The notes under the pieces: generated by a model
The model's input: the letters and a program-made list of their open reading frames with translations, nothing else
The model's database searches: none
What the model was told of the DNA's origin: nothing
Position numbers and translations under genes: made by a program
Assembly (NCBI GenBank): GCA_026390695.1
Contig: JAPLFL010000052.1
Location: forward strand, 1 to 64,000
Direction of reading: 5' to 3'
From: Candidatus Kapaibacterium sp.
Lineage (GTDB): Bacteria > Bacteroidota > Ignavibacteria > Kapaibacteriales > UBA2268
DNA length: 64,000 bases
Shown: piece after piece, positions 7,550-16,374 of the stretch
How positions within the stretch are numbered: position 1 is the stretch's first letter
Layout: each line of letters begins with the position of its first letter

Positions 7550-7659
7550 TTATCTACTAAGGATTATTGGAAGCGTGATTCTGAGGTGTAACTTTTAGAA
7601 GATTGAGGCGTTTCTTTGAATTAATTTAATCACGTATTTTTTTTACTTGGAATTATTTT

Positions 7660-9105
7660 ATGAAATATATAGCGATTTTATTTTGTACTTTGGTACTCAT
7701 TTTATCAGTTTCATTTGCTCAAACAACGATTAAATGGAATAATAGCTTTGATTTAAATATTTCATCCAATGGTAATGAATATCCAAGAATAGTTGTTGAT
7801 GGGAAAGGCTATCCACAGATAATCTGGCATCAAACGAATCGCTGTATGTTCACTCATTGGGACGGCAAAACTTTTACTACGCCTAAGATGTTGAATCCGG
7901 GAGCTGTTAATGTTGCTGGTGGGAGTTGGATGGGGCCGGATATTGCCTGTCGCGGAGATAATATTTATGTAGTTTTCAAGCAATTGCCAGAAGATCAGAG
8001 TACGAGTCATATATATTGTGTAAGTTCATTTGATGGAGGTGTTACTTTTTCTTCTCCTGTTCAGGTGGAAAATATTGGAACTTGTATTTCTCGTTTCCCA
8101 ACAATAACAATCGATGATTTTGGGAATCCTATTGTTGCCTTTATGAAATTTGATGCAGGTTTTAAAAATGCGAGATGGGTTGTATCCAAATCAATCGACT
8201 TTGGATTTACCTTTTTTATTGATGTATTAGCGAGTGGTTGGAGTAGTGGCACTTCTACGGTTTGCGATTGCTGCCCGGGAACTATTTGTGCAACTGGAAA
8301 GACCGTTGCTATGCTTTATCGTGATAATAATGCTAATATTCGCGATTCATGGGCTGGGATATCCAAAGATTCCGGTAATTCGTTTGCATCTGGAATGAAT
8401 ATCGACAAGTTGAATTGGAGTATTAACTACTGTCCTGCCTCCGGGCCTGATGGAGTTATTATTGGGGATACCCTTTATTCAGCTTTTATGAGTGGAGGGA
8501 GTGGTAAGACCATGGTTTATTCAAGTAAAGCAGCTTTAAAAGATATGACAGGAGCGATTGCTCAAACTCTAACAGGAAATATTAGCGGATTATCTGTGCA
8601 GAATTATCCGCGTATTGCTGCTGATGGAAATGCTATGGCGATAGTATGGAAGCAAATAGTGAATGGGGCTGATCAATGTTTACTTAGATTTACAAGTGAT
8701 GTGTCAAACGGTTTTCCCACTGCTTATGATACTGTAGATATAGGAAATATAACAACGGTTGATGTTGCAATTGGCAAGAGTGCAGTTTATGTAGTGTGGG
8801 AAGACGATATAACAAAAACCGTAAAGATGAGGTCTGGTTTGTTTAGCAGCAAGTCTGTTCCACCAGAAGAAAAAAATAGCTTTGAAGTTTCGGTTTATCC
8901 AAATCCATCAAATTCAAAAATAAATATTTCAAGTAATAATATTATAGATAATTTGGAAATAACAAATCTCTATGGTGAAAAGATTTATCAAGCACAGTGC
9001 AACGAAAATAATATTACATTATTTCTTGAAACGAGCGGTGTCTATTTCATGAAGATTAAATCTAAAGGTGAGATTATATTGAGGAAAGTATTGATTTCAA
9101 ATTAG
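7660..9105 (+). CDS. Secreted sialidase-fold-like protein with T9SS sorting domain
   Basis: Protein of 481 residues. A signal peptide spans about 1-20 (MKYIAILFCTLVLILSVSFA). The body has repeated Asp-box-like strands (DGGVTFSSPV, IDFGFTFF, KDSGNSFASG), the pattern of BNR/sialidase-type beta-propellers, but no catalytic sialidase Arg triad is obvious, so an enzymatic role is not claimed. Residues about 405-481 form a type A T9SS sorting domain: VSVYPNPSNSKINIS, then LEITNLYGEKIY and SGVYFMKIKSKG. It is expected to be exported through Sec and T9SS and released or anchored at the cell surface. No operon partner. Confidence 0.8.
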   Translation: MKYIAILFCTLVLILSVSFAQTTIKWNNSFDLNISSNGNEYPRIVVDGKGYPQIIWHQTNRCMFTHWDGKTFTTPKMLNPGAVNVAGGSWMGPDIACRGDNIYVVFKQLPEDQSTSHIYCVSSFDGGVTFSSPVQVENIGTCISRFPTITIDDFGNPIVAFMKFDAGFKNARWVVSKSIDFGFTFFIDVLASGWSSGTSTVCDCCPGTICATGKTVAMLYRDNNANIRDSWAGISKDSGNSFASGMNIDKLNWSINYCPASGPDGVIIGDTLYSAFMSGGSGKTMVYSSKAALKDMTGAIAQTLTGNISGLSVQNYPRIAADGNAMAIVWKQIVNGADQCLLRFTSDVSNGFPTAYDTVDIGNITTVDVAIGKSAVYVVWEDDITKTVKMRSGLFSSKSVPPEEKNSFEVSVYPNPSNSKINISSNNIIDNLEITNLYGEKIYQAQCNENNITLFLETSGVYFMKIKSKGEIILRKVLISN

Positions 9106-9270
9106 ATCATCATGAATTTCGCAATAAAAATTGTTTTGTCTTTTTCAACCGTAGGGCAAACAAGAGTCAACGCTTACAAAGAAACTATCCCCTTAATACC
9201 TTGCCACCTATTAACAAGTCCGGATAACGCAATAGAAACTATTTAAAATAAATAATTATTTATTGATAAA

Positions 9271-9522
9271 TTCAAATCACGAATCTAAGACTTCAAATCA
9301 CAAATCTAAGCTTTCAAATCACAAATCTAAGACTTCAAATCACGAATCTAAGACTTCAAATCACAAATCTAAGCTTTCAAATCACAAATCTAAGACTTCA
9401 AATCACAAATCTAAGGCTTCAAATCACAAATCTAAGACTTCAAATCACAAATCTAAGCTTTCAAATCACAAATCTAAGACTTCAAATCACAAATCTAAGA
9501 CTTCAAATCACAAATCTAAGAT
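9271..9522. repeat. Minisatellite, 21-bp period, 12 units
   Basis: Twelve head-to-tail units beginning TTCAAATCAC and ending AATCTAAG(A/G/C)(C/T). Variation is limited to a few fixed positions (CGAATC or CAAATC; AAGAC, AAGCT, AAGGC), with GAC/GCT variants in a higher-order pattern, showing expansion by multi-unit duplication. No unique spacers exist, so it is not a CRISPR. Confidence 0.92.
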
Positions 9523-9555
9523 ATAATTATTTCAAAAGTAAAATATATATCAAAA

Positions 9556-9633
9556 TTGTCATTCCTACGAATGCAGAAATCTCCTAAATGCCATAGATGT
9601 GGATTCCTGCATTTACAGGAATAACAATCCAGT
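9556..9633. repeat. Degenerate copy of the valS-type palindromic element
   Basis: TTGTCATTCCTACGAATGCA on the left and GATTCCTGCATTTACAGGAA on the right are imperfect inverses, matching the arms of the element inside valS at 13274-13380 with several changes. Confidence 0.75.
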
Positions 9634-9903
9634 AGAAGTTGTGAGTTCTCACATAGACTCTCCAGCGTTGGAAGAAGGAAATGTAAATTATATGATTGAA
9701 AGCAAATTAGTATAAGATAAAGATTAAATTATTACTAATTTTTGTAGATCTTATGAAATTCTAAAAGGATTTCAAGTATTACAGAGGATAATAATAAAAT
9801 TTCAGCATAATATATTTTTATGAATAACAATTCAATTTAATTTCGTATTTTTGAATCTTTTCTTGGTTATTGATCGTTTAACATATTTACAAAATAATTA
9901 ACA

Positions 9904-10443
9904 ATGGACAGATTAATCTCAATAAACGCAGTAAATGATATTCCAAGCCAGTACCGTGAAACTCCAATCGGACTGCTGCTGGAGTACCATAATCTCAATC
10001 GTTCGCTCGATTGTTTCGACAAAGCACAGCTCCTGATAGCTATGTGCATGGATAACCGGAAGCAATTACGTGTACCGGAAAATTTTGCCTTCGTGCTGCG
10101 AGCCGGAGGAGCCAATTTACGTTATAGCGAATTCAAAGTATCTTATGCAATATCAGTCGGACAGGTAAGCCATCTTGTTCTTATTGGTCACAGCAATTGT
10201 GGGATGGTAAATCTTAATGCCCGGAAACAACAATTCATTGATGGACTGATCCAAACCGCCGGTTGGGAAAAAGAAAGAGCTGAACAGCATTTCACGCAAT
10301 ATGCCCCGATGTTCGAGATTAACAATGCGATTGATTTTACAAAGAGCGAAACTATCCGTCTGAGGTTGAATTACCCCAAAATCAAGATTGCACCGCTTTA
10401 TTATCTGGTTGAAGACAATAAATTATACTTAATAAAAGAATAA
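9904..10443 (+). CDS. Beta-carbonic anhydrase family protein
   Basis: Protein of 179 residues with the beta-carbonic anhydrase zinc site: C48-x-D50-x-R52 (CMDNR) and H96-x-x-C99 in GHSNCGM. These give the Cys-His-Cys zinc ligands and the Asp-Arg dyad. The enzyme would interconvert CO2 and bicarbonate in the cytoplasm; some family members hydrolyse COS or CS2 instead, so substrate is not certain. The protein is on the short side and has an unusual N-terminus (HNLNRSLDCFDKAQ). Its stop overlaps the start of the next gene by one base. Confidence 0.8.
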   Translation: MDRLISINAVNDIPSQYRETPIGLLLEYHNLNRSLDCFDKAQLLIAMCMDNRKQLRVPENFAFVLRAGGANLRYSEFKVSYAISVGQVSHLVLIGHSNCGMVNLNARKQQFIDGLIQTAGWEKERAEQHFTQYAPMFEINNAIDFTKSETIRLRLNYPKIKIAPLYYLVEDNKLYLIKE

Positions 10444-10793
10444 TGAGCTTTCTACGAATCATCGGACAATATTATAAACTGATAATACTTGGTTTTTCTA
10501 TCCTATTACTCTCCGAAGAATGCAGCGAAAGCAATATAACAATCAGTTTCGCTCCTAATCCGGCTTCAGATTATACCGAAATGACTATTTCATTAGTTAT
10601 GGATGCCATCGTTAACATTGGTATTTATAATTCCATGGGTGAGATGGTCAAAGAAGTTAATCGAGCAGCCGAATGCAAAAGCGGGGAAAACAAATTTCAA
10701 GTTGATGTACACGATTTAAAAAATGGAGTATATTTAGTTCGTGTTGTTCTTGATAATTTACAAAAAACGGAGAAGCTAATAATCATAAGATAA
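10443..10793 (+). CDS. Small exported protein that is little more than a T9SS sorting domain
   Basis: Protein of 116 residues. An N-terminal hydrophobic stretch (LIILGFSILLLSEEC) looks like a signal or lipoprotein-like leader, and nearly all the rest is a sorting domain: ISFAPNPASDYTEM, then NIGIYNSMGEMVKEV and LKNGVYLVRVVLDN. No passenger domain is left. The ATG overlaps the carbonic anhydrase stop (TAATG), so the two are probably co-translated. It may be a reduced gene, or a real stand-alone sorting domain. Confidence 0.75.
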   Translation: MSFLRIIGQYYKLIILGFSILLLSEECSESNITISFAPNPASDYTEMTISLVMDAIVNIGIYNSMGEMVKEVNRAAECKSGENKFQVDVHDLKNGVYLVRVVLDNLQKTEKLIIIR

Positions 10794-10820
10794 TTTTAAG
10801 AATAAATTTAGGTTAATTAA

Positions 10821-11321
10821 ATGAAACACAAAAGATTATATCTATCAATCGTAGGGCTTATTGCTTTAATTTCTATTATCTGGGCACTATCGGAAACGTC
10901 ATATACCTGGAAGATACCGAGCGAAATTGCCGGTAGCACATGGCTCACCAAGCAAAAAGTTACAATTCGATTTGAAAATGTAAATGGATACAGTTTTCTT
11001 GCAGCGCCCGACTCGGTCGATCTATTTCTTAATATCTCGCTAAATGGCAAAGTTACTGGTAATCTTGGTAATGCTACATTTCAAGGATGCTCCGTGCATA
11101 AAAATCGTGGCTGGGTCGGAAGAATGTTGAACATAGCCACGGATTATACAATCAGAGGGAAACTCAAGGGCTCTATCTTTCCATCTGATACAATTATGGA
11201 AAAGGAAATTATGATGCCAATGGGAATAGAAAATAATTCTCTACATGGTACAATATTCCAGAAATCCGGCGTATTGGACATTTACCCAATGCTGAGTTTC
11301 AAATTAAAGAAGCTGAATTAG
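10821..11321 (+). CDS. Exported or membrane-anchored protein of unknown function
   Basis: Protein of 166 residues with a basic start and one hydrophobic segment at about 7-23 (LSIVGLIALISIIWALS), a signal anchor or signal peptide. The rest is beta-rich (KVTIRFENVNGYSFLAA, then SLNGKVTGNLGNATFQGC), ending LSFKLKKLN. I recognise no family. It lies 27 bp after the small sorting-domain gene and may share its transcript. Confidence 0.65.
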   Translation: MKHKRLYLSIVGLIALISIIWALSETSYTWKIPSEIAGSTWLTKQKVTIRFENVNGYSFLAAPDSVDLFLNISLNGKVTGNLGNATFQGCSVHKNRGWVGRMLNIATDYTIRGKLKGSIFPSDTIMEKEIMMPMGIENNSLHGTIFQKSGVLDIYPMLSFKLKKLN

Positions 11322-11380
11322 TTTGTCGCAATAGGAAAGATGCCAACACTATTAAAAATATTTTCGTATTTAAACAAGAA

Positions 11381-11588
11381 TTATTTCTCATGCAGATTTT
11401 CTTCATCTTCTTCAAAATCATGATCAAAAATATCATCAACTACATCAAAACAATGATACTTAGCAATAAATTCCACATCTTGGTTTAGATTTTCCAAATA
11501 AATCTGAAATAGATAATCTACCTTTTACATCGATTTGCTTATTAACAAAACCAAGTTGAATTATTCTTTCAATATATGAGTCATCCAT
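11381..11588 (-). pseudogene. Small frameshifted gene after the HEPN/MNT pair
   Basis: Read on the minus strand, an ATG at 11588 opens MDDSYIERIIQLGFVNKQID, then VKGRLSISDLFGK, and hits a stop soon after. Shifting frame near the run GGAAAAT restores a long tail: NLNQDVEFIAKYHCFDVVDD, then IFDHDFEEDEENLHEK and a stop at 11381. The two parts join into a plausible 70-75 residue acidic-ended protein. It lies about 50 bp beyond the MNT gene on the same strand. Either a true single-base frameshift or a sequencing error; family unknown. Confidence 0.5.
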
Positions 11589-11636
11589 TTTTGCTATTTA
11601 TCACATTCTCAATTATTTAGCAATATTTCTCAACTC

Positions 11637-11948
11637 TCAACTAATCTCAATCCCACCTTTAACAATCTCCTCCAGAAAACTATCTCCTTCAATAAAATAA
11701 TTTGTTGGATAAGGAAGGGTTTCGATTATTGGATATTCTATATTAATTTTAGAATAAAGTTTCAAATTATCAAAAATATTATCTCCAACTTGATCAGAAA
11801 CTAATAATAAGTCTATATCTGACCACTCATGAATATTTTCACTTGCAACAGAACCAAAAATCATAACCTTGTAAAAAGTTAGTCCGGTAGCAACACAATC
11901 ATGTACAAAAGATTTAGCTGTATTTATTGCAATTTCGCGAGTAAGCAT
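11637..11948 (-). CDS. MNT-type nucleotidyltransferase (antitoxin of HEPN/MNT pair)
   Basis: Protein of 103 residues carrying the minimal nucleotidyltransferase motif: FGSVASENIHEWSDIDLLLV, that is GS-x10-D-x-D. In type VII HEPN/MNT systems the MNT protein neutralises the HEPN RNase, in studied cases by transferring AMP to it. The gene follows the HEPN gene by 11 bp in the same direction. Length is typical of the family. Confidence 0.87.
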   Translation of the reverse strand: MLTREIAINTAKSFVHDCVATGLTFYKVMIFGSVASENIHEWSDIDLLLVSDQVGDNIFDNLKLYSKINIEYPIIETLPYPTNYFIEGDSFLEEIVKGGIEIS

Positions 11949-11959
11949 AATTTGATCTC

Positions 11960-12319
11960 CTAAGTTTGTTGAATTATTGATTTAGAATAAATATCATCAC
12001 AAATACTTCTCATTTTACAAAGATATTCCGGATAATTGCCCTCCAATTGAAATCTATTCAGTGTCAAGAGAAATTCCTTTATCTCATCACTGACTTCAAT
12101 AGAAGTAAACGAGAGTAAATATATTAAATTATGGGTACGAGGCGGAACATTTTCAATATTATACTTTATCCAAAGAGCCTTGCATATTTTCTCAATGACA
12201 AGATGAGCAAAAAATAGTGACTGCAAATAATTTTTGCCATTATATAAAAAAAAGACAGCATTCCAATCATCATCGGCTTGGCTGATCCAAAATTCTATAT
12301 GTTCTTCTTCTGTTTTCAT
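11960..12319 (-). CDS. HEPN domain protein (toxin of HEPN/MNT pair)
   Basis: Protein of about 119 residues, all helical: EEHIEFWISQADDDWNAVFF, LYNGKNYLQSLFFAHLVIEK, THNLIYLLSF and a tail with NRFQLEGNYPEYL. This is the HEPN fold of the COG1895/COG2250 type, whose active members are RNases with an R-x4-6-H motif. I do not see a clean R-x4-6-H here, so RNase activity is uncertain. I chose the ATG at 12319; an in-frame TTG lies 9 bases upstream. It is the first gene of the pair. Confidence 0.82.
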   Translation of the reverse strand: MKTEEEHIEFWISQADDDWNAVFFLYNGKNYLQSLFFAHLVIEKICKALWIKYNIENVPPRTHNLIYLLSFTSIEVSDEIKEFLLTLNRFQLEGNYPEYLCKMRSICDDIYSKSIIQQT

Positions 12320-12428
12320 TGTCTTCAAAAATAATAAAAAAGTTTCATATTCTCAAAACGAAAATTTATTCTATCCTCTATTTCCAATAAAAATTCAACT
12401 ACCAATTTTATAACTTTCAACTTTATTC

Positions 12429-15260
12429 TCACCCCAACCCCGCCAGATTCTCCTTTACCTTCACCAGCGCAGATCCCAAGTCTATTAATTTCTTGCGCTC
12501 AAAATCAACTATTTCCGGTTTGGCATTGGCAACGAATTTCTCATTTCCGAGTTTTGCATTGGTTCCGCTGATGTTGCGCTCAAGACGCTCCAATTCCTTC
12601 TGCAAACGCTCACGCTCTTTGTCAATATCAATTGTTCCACCGGTCTCAACAAAAATTTCAACTTCGCGAACAACGGAATTGAGGGAAATAGCCGGTTTTT
12701 CCGCTTGTTCGGTTATATTTACTGCAGAACATTTTGCAAGAACTGCAACTAATTCCGATTCTCCCTCAAAAAATTTCAGAAGATCATTTTCTTTTATCGA
12801 AAGACTTACAGGCAACTTGATATTCGGCTGAATATTAGCTTGTGCCCGAAGCTTACGAATCTCCTCAACCACATTCTGAAGCAATTCAAAACGAATTTCA
12901 GTATCGCTATTTACATGATCCGTAATAGCTTCCGGGAATTTCTGCAAACTAAGCGATGTATCTTCATCAAAATTATTTATTATATGCCAGATTTCCTCGC
13001 TGATAAAAGGCATCACCGGATGAAGCAAGGACAAAATTCCGCCATAAATTTCAATTGCAAAGTTAATATGAGCAATTTGCTCATTAACATCCGAACAATT
13101 ATTTATTTCAACCTTCAGTATTTCAATATACCAATCGCAGAAATCGCGCCAGATAAAATCATATAATATTTTGGAATAATCATTAACTTTATATTGAGTT
13201 AAAGATGTTTCAATTCGTTCGATAGTATGATGGAAACGAGATAATATCCATTTGTCGGAATTAGAAAATTTCATGTCATTCCTGCGAATGCAGGAATCCA
13301 TATCCTTGCTGTCATTAGTGTGCATACAGGAATCCCCTGTTTCTACGCTCAAGGGGATTCCTGCATTCGCAGGAATGACAGCCTCTTCTTTCCCTTCCTT
13401 AGTAAGGAGGGGTAAGGGGTGGTTTCCATCATTCTCCAAAATCATATCCCTCTTCATTATCAAAAAGCGTCCGGCATTCCATATCTTATTCGCAAAATTA
13501 CGTCCTAATTCCATCGATGGAATATCCTGTGTTTCGACATTCACATCCATTCTCACATCCTGCCCAAGCGGCGAAAGATAAAGCATGGTGAAACGAACTG
13601 CATCTGTCCCATATCTTTGAATCACGTTCAACGGGTCGGGGGAATTGCCCAATGATTTGGATAATTTACGTCCTTCACCATCACGAATCAAACTTGTAAA
13701 ATAAACATCTTTGAATGGAATCTGACCACGGAATTTTAGCGTTGCCATAATCATACGCGCTACCCAAAAGAAAATAATATCGGGAGCTGTCACCATCAGA
13801 TCTGTTGGTAAAAATTTGCTAAGTATCTCGTTATCCTCGGTTTTACCGTCAGCAAGCCAATTCATTGTGGTCATTGGCCAGAGCCATGATGAAAACCATG
13901 TGTCAAGCACATCTGGGTCTTGGGTGAGCGGAGTACCTTCTGGCAGATTCATTTTCTTGCAGGCTTCGGCTTCATCACGGGCAGCGGTGAAGCGGCCATC
14001 AGGAGCATAATAAACCGGTATGCGGTGTCCCCACCAAAGCTGACGCGAAATACACCAATCACGAATACCGGTCATCCAATGCTCAAAAGTTTTTACCCAA
14101 TGATTTGGATAAAATCTGATTTCTCCATCTTGGACGGCTTTAAGTGCTGGCTCGGCAAGAGGTTTCATGCTCACAAACCATTGATCGGAAAGATATGGTT
14201 CAACAGCCTCACCACCGCGCTGAGAAAAACCGACATTGTGAGTGTAATTCTCTATTTTTTCAATAAGATCAAGTTCTTTTAATTTCTTCAGAACTGCTTT
14301 ACGTGCTGCAAATCGTTCCATACCCTGAAATTCACCGGCCAATTCATTCAGAGTTGCGTCAGGATTAATAGCATTCGGCATTGGCAGATTATGGCGCAAA
14401 CCCACTTCAAAATCGTTCGGATCGTGGGCGGGCGTAATTTTCACGCAACCTGTTCCGAATTTGGGATCGGCATAATCATCGGCTATAATTTCAATTTCCT
14501 TATTAATTATCGGCACCAAAACTTTTTTGCCGATTTTATCTTTAAATCTATCATCATTCGGATTTACGGCAATGGCAACATCTCCGAAAATCGTTTCCGG
14601 CCGGACAGTTGCAACACATAAATATTCATCAGTCCCAACATATTTATATCTCAATGTATAAAGATGCTCCTGCACTTCGCGGAACTCAACTTCTTCATCC
14701 GAAAGTGCGGTAAGAGAAAGCGGCGACCAGTTGATAATCCTTTTGCCTTTATAAATCAAGCCTTCATCGAACAGTCGTATAAAAACATCTTGAACAGCTT
14801 TGGATGCGCCTTCCTCCAATGTGAAGAGCAGACGATCCCAATCGCAGGAGATGCCAAGCTGACGCAATTGTTGCAAAATGATTCCACCGTACATATCCTT
14901 CCATTTCCAGACTTGCTCAAGGAATTTTTCGCGTCCTAATTCGTGACGGTTAGTGCCTTGATTCTTCAGTTCTTTTTCGACACGAGCCTGAGTTGCAATA
15001 CCGGCATGATCATAACCCGGAAACCAGCAGGCTTCGTATCCGTGCATTCTTTTATGACGTATGTAAACGTCTTGCAGGGAGTTATTCAGGACATGCCCGA
15101 AATGTAACATTCCGGTAATATTTGGAGGAGGCATTAAAATCGAATAAGGCTTTTTATCGCTTTTTTCAGATGCTGCATAAATATTGTTTTTTTGCCAAAC
15201 GTTACGCCATTTATCTTCGATGTCGCTTGGAGAATAAGTTTTTGGAAATTCTTTTGCCAT
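12429..15260 (-). CDS. valS: Valyl-tRNA synthetase with in-frame palindromic-element insertion
   Basis: Class I synthetase of 943 residues that charges tRNA-Val. Seen: the HIGH-type motif PPPNITGMLHFGHVLN at about 44-59, the editing (CP1) domain at about 200-350 with CVATVRPETIFGD and GTGCVKITPAHDPNDFE, the WW...HRIPVYY region near 409, the KMSKS-type motif GRKLSKSLGN at 530-539, the anticodon-binding domain from about 670, and a C-terminal coiled-coil arm (DKERERLQKELERLERN). Between the catalytic core and the anticodon-binding domain, residues about 612-665 read PLPLLTKEGKEEAVIPANAG and on to CIRRNDMKF, which is a translated palindromic repeat rather than synthetase sequence. The frame is intact. 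Confidence 0.95.
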   Translation of the reverse strand: MAKEFPKTYSPSDIEDKWRNVWQKNNIYAASEKSDKKPYSILMPPPNITGMLHFGHVLNNSLQDVYIRHKRMHGYEACWFPGYDHAGIATQARVEKELKNQGTNRHELGREKFLEQVWKWKDMYGGIILQQLRQLGISCDWDRLLFTLEEGASKAVQDVFIRLFDEGLIYKGKRIINWSPLSLTALSDEEVEFREVQEHLYTLRYKYVGTDEYLCVATVRPETIFGDVAIAVNPNDDRFKDKIGKKVLVPIINKEIEIIADDYADPKFGTGCVKITPAHDPNDFEVGLRHNLPMPNAINPDATLNELAGEFQGMERFAARKAVLKKLKELDLIEKIENYTHNVGFSQRGGEAVEPYLSDQWFVSMKPLAEPALKAVQDGEIRFYPNHWVKTFEHWMTGIRDWCISRQLWWGHRIPVYYAPDGRFTAARDEAEACKKMNLPEGTPLTQDPDVLDTWFSSWLWPMTTMNWLADGKTEDNEILSKFLPTDLMVTAPDIIFFWVARMIMATLKFRGQIPFKDVYFTSLIRDGEGRKLSKSLGNSPDPLNVIQRYGTDAVRFTMLYLSPLGQDVRMDVNVETQDIPSMELGRNFANKIWNAGRFLIMKRDMILENDGNHPLPLLTKEGKEEAVIPANAGIPLSVETGDSCMHTNDSKDMDSCIRRNDMKFSNSDKWILSRFHHTIERIETSLTQYKVNDYSKILYDFIWRDFCDWYIEILKVEINNCSDVNEQIAHINFAIEIYGGILSLLHPVMPFISEEIWHIINNFDEDTSLSLQKFPEAITDHVNSDTEIRFELLQNVVEEIRKLRAQANIQPNIKLPVSLSIKENDLLKFFEGESELVAVLAKCSAVNITEQAEKPAISLNSVVREVEIFVETGGTIDIDKERERLQKELERLERNISGTNAKLGNEKFVANAKPEIVDFERKKLIDLGSALVKVKENLAGLG
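13266..13430. repeat. Palindromic element inserted in frame in valS
   Basis: Arms at 13274-13299 and 13355-13380 are a perfect 26-bp inverted repeat (left arm starts TGTCATTCCTGCGAATGCAG). A third, diverged copy (GTCATTAGTGTGCATACAGG) lies between them, and a second element with CCTTAGTAAGGAGGGG lies beside it at about 13390-13425. The insert keeps the valS frame open. A degenerate relative is at 9556-9633. Confidence 0.93.
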
Positions 15261-15327
15261 AAGTTTTTTATTATTAGTTTATTTAAAGTTATTATTTCTT
15301 TTTAAATCATTATGTCCATCGAAATTT

Positions 15328-16374
15328 TTAAGTATTGTAATTATTGTTTATATTTTCATCAAATCTTGATAATTGCTCTTCTAATTGTTCAACACTTGGT
15401 AATTGATTTTCAAATTCCTTTGGCAAGGCATTAGTTAGTAGATATTCACTAATTCCGATTGGCTTCTGAATATCTCTTAGAGAATATTCTGCTTCTATTT
15501 GGTCTTTTGTTTTACAAAGGATGAGTCCAATGCTGGGATTATCATTGATATGCTTTAGTTGTGTATCAATTGCAGAAAGGTAAAAATTAAGTTTTCCAGC
15601 ATATTCGGGTTTAAATTTTCCAGCTTTTAATTCAACTACAATAAATGAGCGTAATTTCAGGTGATAAAACAGCAAATCAATGAAATACTCAGTTTTGCTT
15701 ACTGTTATTGAGTACTGCCGGCCAACAAAAGCAAATCCTTTGCCCAACTCAACCAAAAATCGAGTTATATGATCAATCATTGCTTTCTCAATATCTCTTT
15801 CAATAGCATCATTATCCAAACCAAGAAAATCAAAGTTATAGGGATTACGAATCGTTTCAATCGCAAGTTGTGATTGTATAGCGGGTAGCGTTTCCTTAAA
15901 ATTATTTGTTGCTTTGCCTTTGCTCAAAAAATAATTATTAATTATTTTTTCTTCGAGCATATCACGCGACCAGCCATTATCCATAGATTCTTGTGAAAAG
16001 AATAATGCTTCATTTATTTTTTTTATCTTTGAAATTATCAATCTATTGTGTCCCCAAGGCAATTGTGCCACAGCTTGTGGCACAATTGCAAATTCTTGAG
16101 AATAGAACAAGTACCATTGTCTGATTGCATATAAATTTCTTCTTGAAAATCCTCTTACATCTGGAAAACTTAATTTCAAATCTACGGACAGACGCTCTAA
16201 AACTGAATTGCCCCAATTATTTTCGGTCTGCTTTTGGACTATTTCTCTGCCTAATTCCCAATAAACATCGAGCAAATGAGAGTTTACTGCCATAGCGGCT
16301 TTAAGTCGTGCAGAATTTATTTTTTGTTTAATTGAATCGAACCAAGTATTATATTCTGAATAATGAGCTATCAT
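15328..16374 (-). CDS. DUF1016 / YhcG-type PD-(D/E)XK nuclease domain protein
   Basis: Protein of 348 residues, full-length for the YhcG family. The N-terminal DUF1016_N region (ARLKAAMAVNSHLLDVYWEL, then GREIVQKQ) is followed by the PD-(D/E)XK domain: GFAFVGRQYSITVSKTEYFI, then DLLFYHLKLRSFIVVELKAG, giving the D...E-x-K nuclease core. The family is linked to restriction-modification loci and DNA processing, but its reaction is not settled. The ATG overlaps the stop of the upstream DUF1016_N gene (ATGA), and both follow a type IIG enzyme, suggesting one transcript. Confidence 0.87.
   Translation of the reverse strand: MIAHYSEYNTWFDSIKQKINSARLKAAMAVNSHLLDVYWELGREIVQKQTENNWGNSVLERLSVDLKLSFPDVRGFSRRNLYAIRQWYLFYSQEFAIVPQAVAQLPWGHNRLIISKIKKINEALFFSQESMDNGWSRDMLEEKIINNYFLSKGKATNNFKETLPAIQSQLAIETIRNPYNFDFLGLDNDAIERDIEKAMIDHITRFLVELGKGFAFVGRQYSITVSKTEYFIDLLFYHLKLRSFIVVELKAGKFKPEYAGKLNFYLSAIDTQLKHINDNPSIGLILCKTKDQIEAEYSLRDIQKPIGISEYLLTNALPKEFENQLPSVEQLEEQLSRFDENINNNYNT

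Larger units (their letters stand above)
9106..9903. other. Intergenic region with tandem repeat and degenerate palindrome
   Basis: It holds the 21-bp minisatellite at 9271-9522 and a degenerate copy of the CATTCCTGCGAATGCAGGAATCC-type element at about 9556-9633. No gene is credible: the long frame through the array exists only because 21 is divisible by three. Confidence 0.7.

Noticed and set aside
9271-9522. Possible CRISPR array
   Set aside because: Units follow directly with no unique spacers, and no cas gene is in the window.
9263-9526. Open frame of 87 codons made of seven-residue repeats (SNHKSKT)
   Set aside because: It begins at TTG without a ribosome site and exists only because the repeat unit is 21 bp, which keeps several frames open. 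No signal or other domain is present.
12493-14939. Plus-strand frames of 64-120 codons opposite valS
   Set aside because: They lie within the valS coding region, have no domain features and no ribosome sites; they are antisense shadows.
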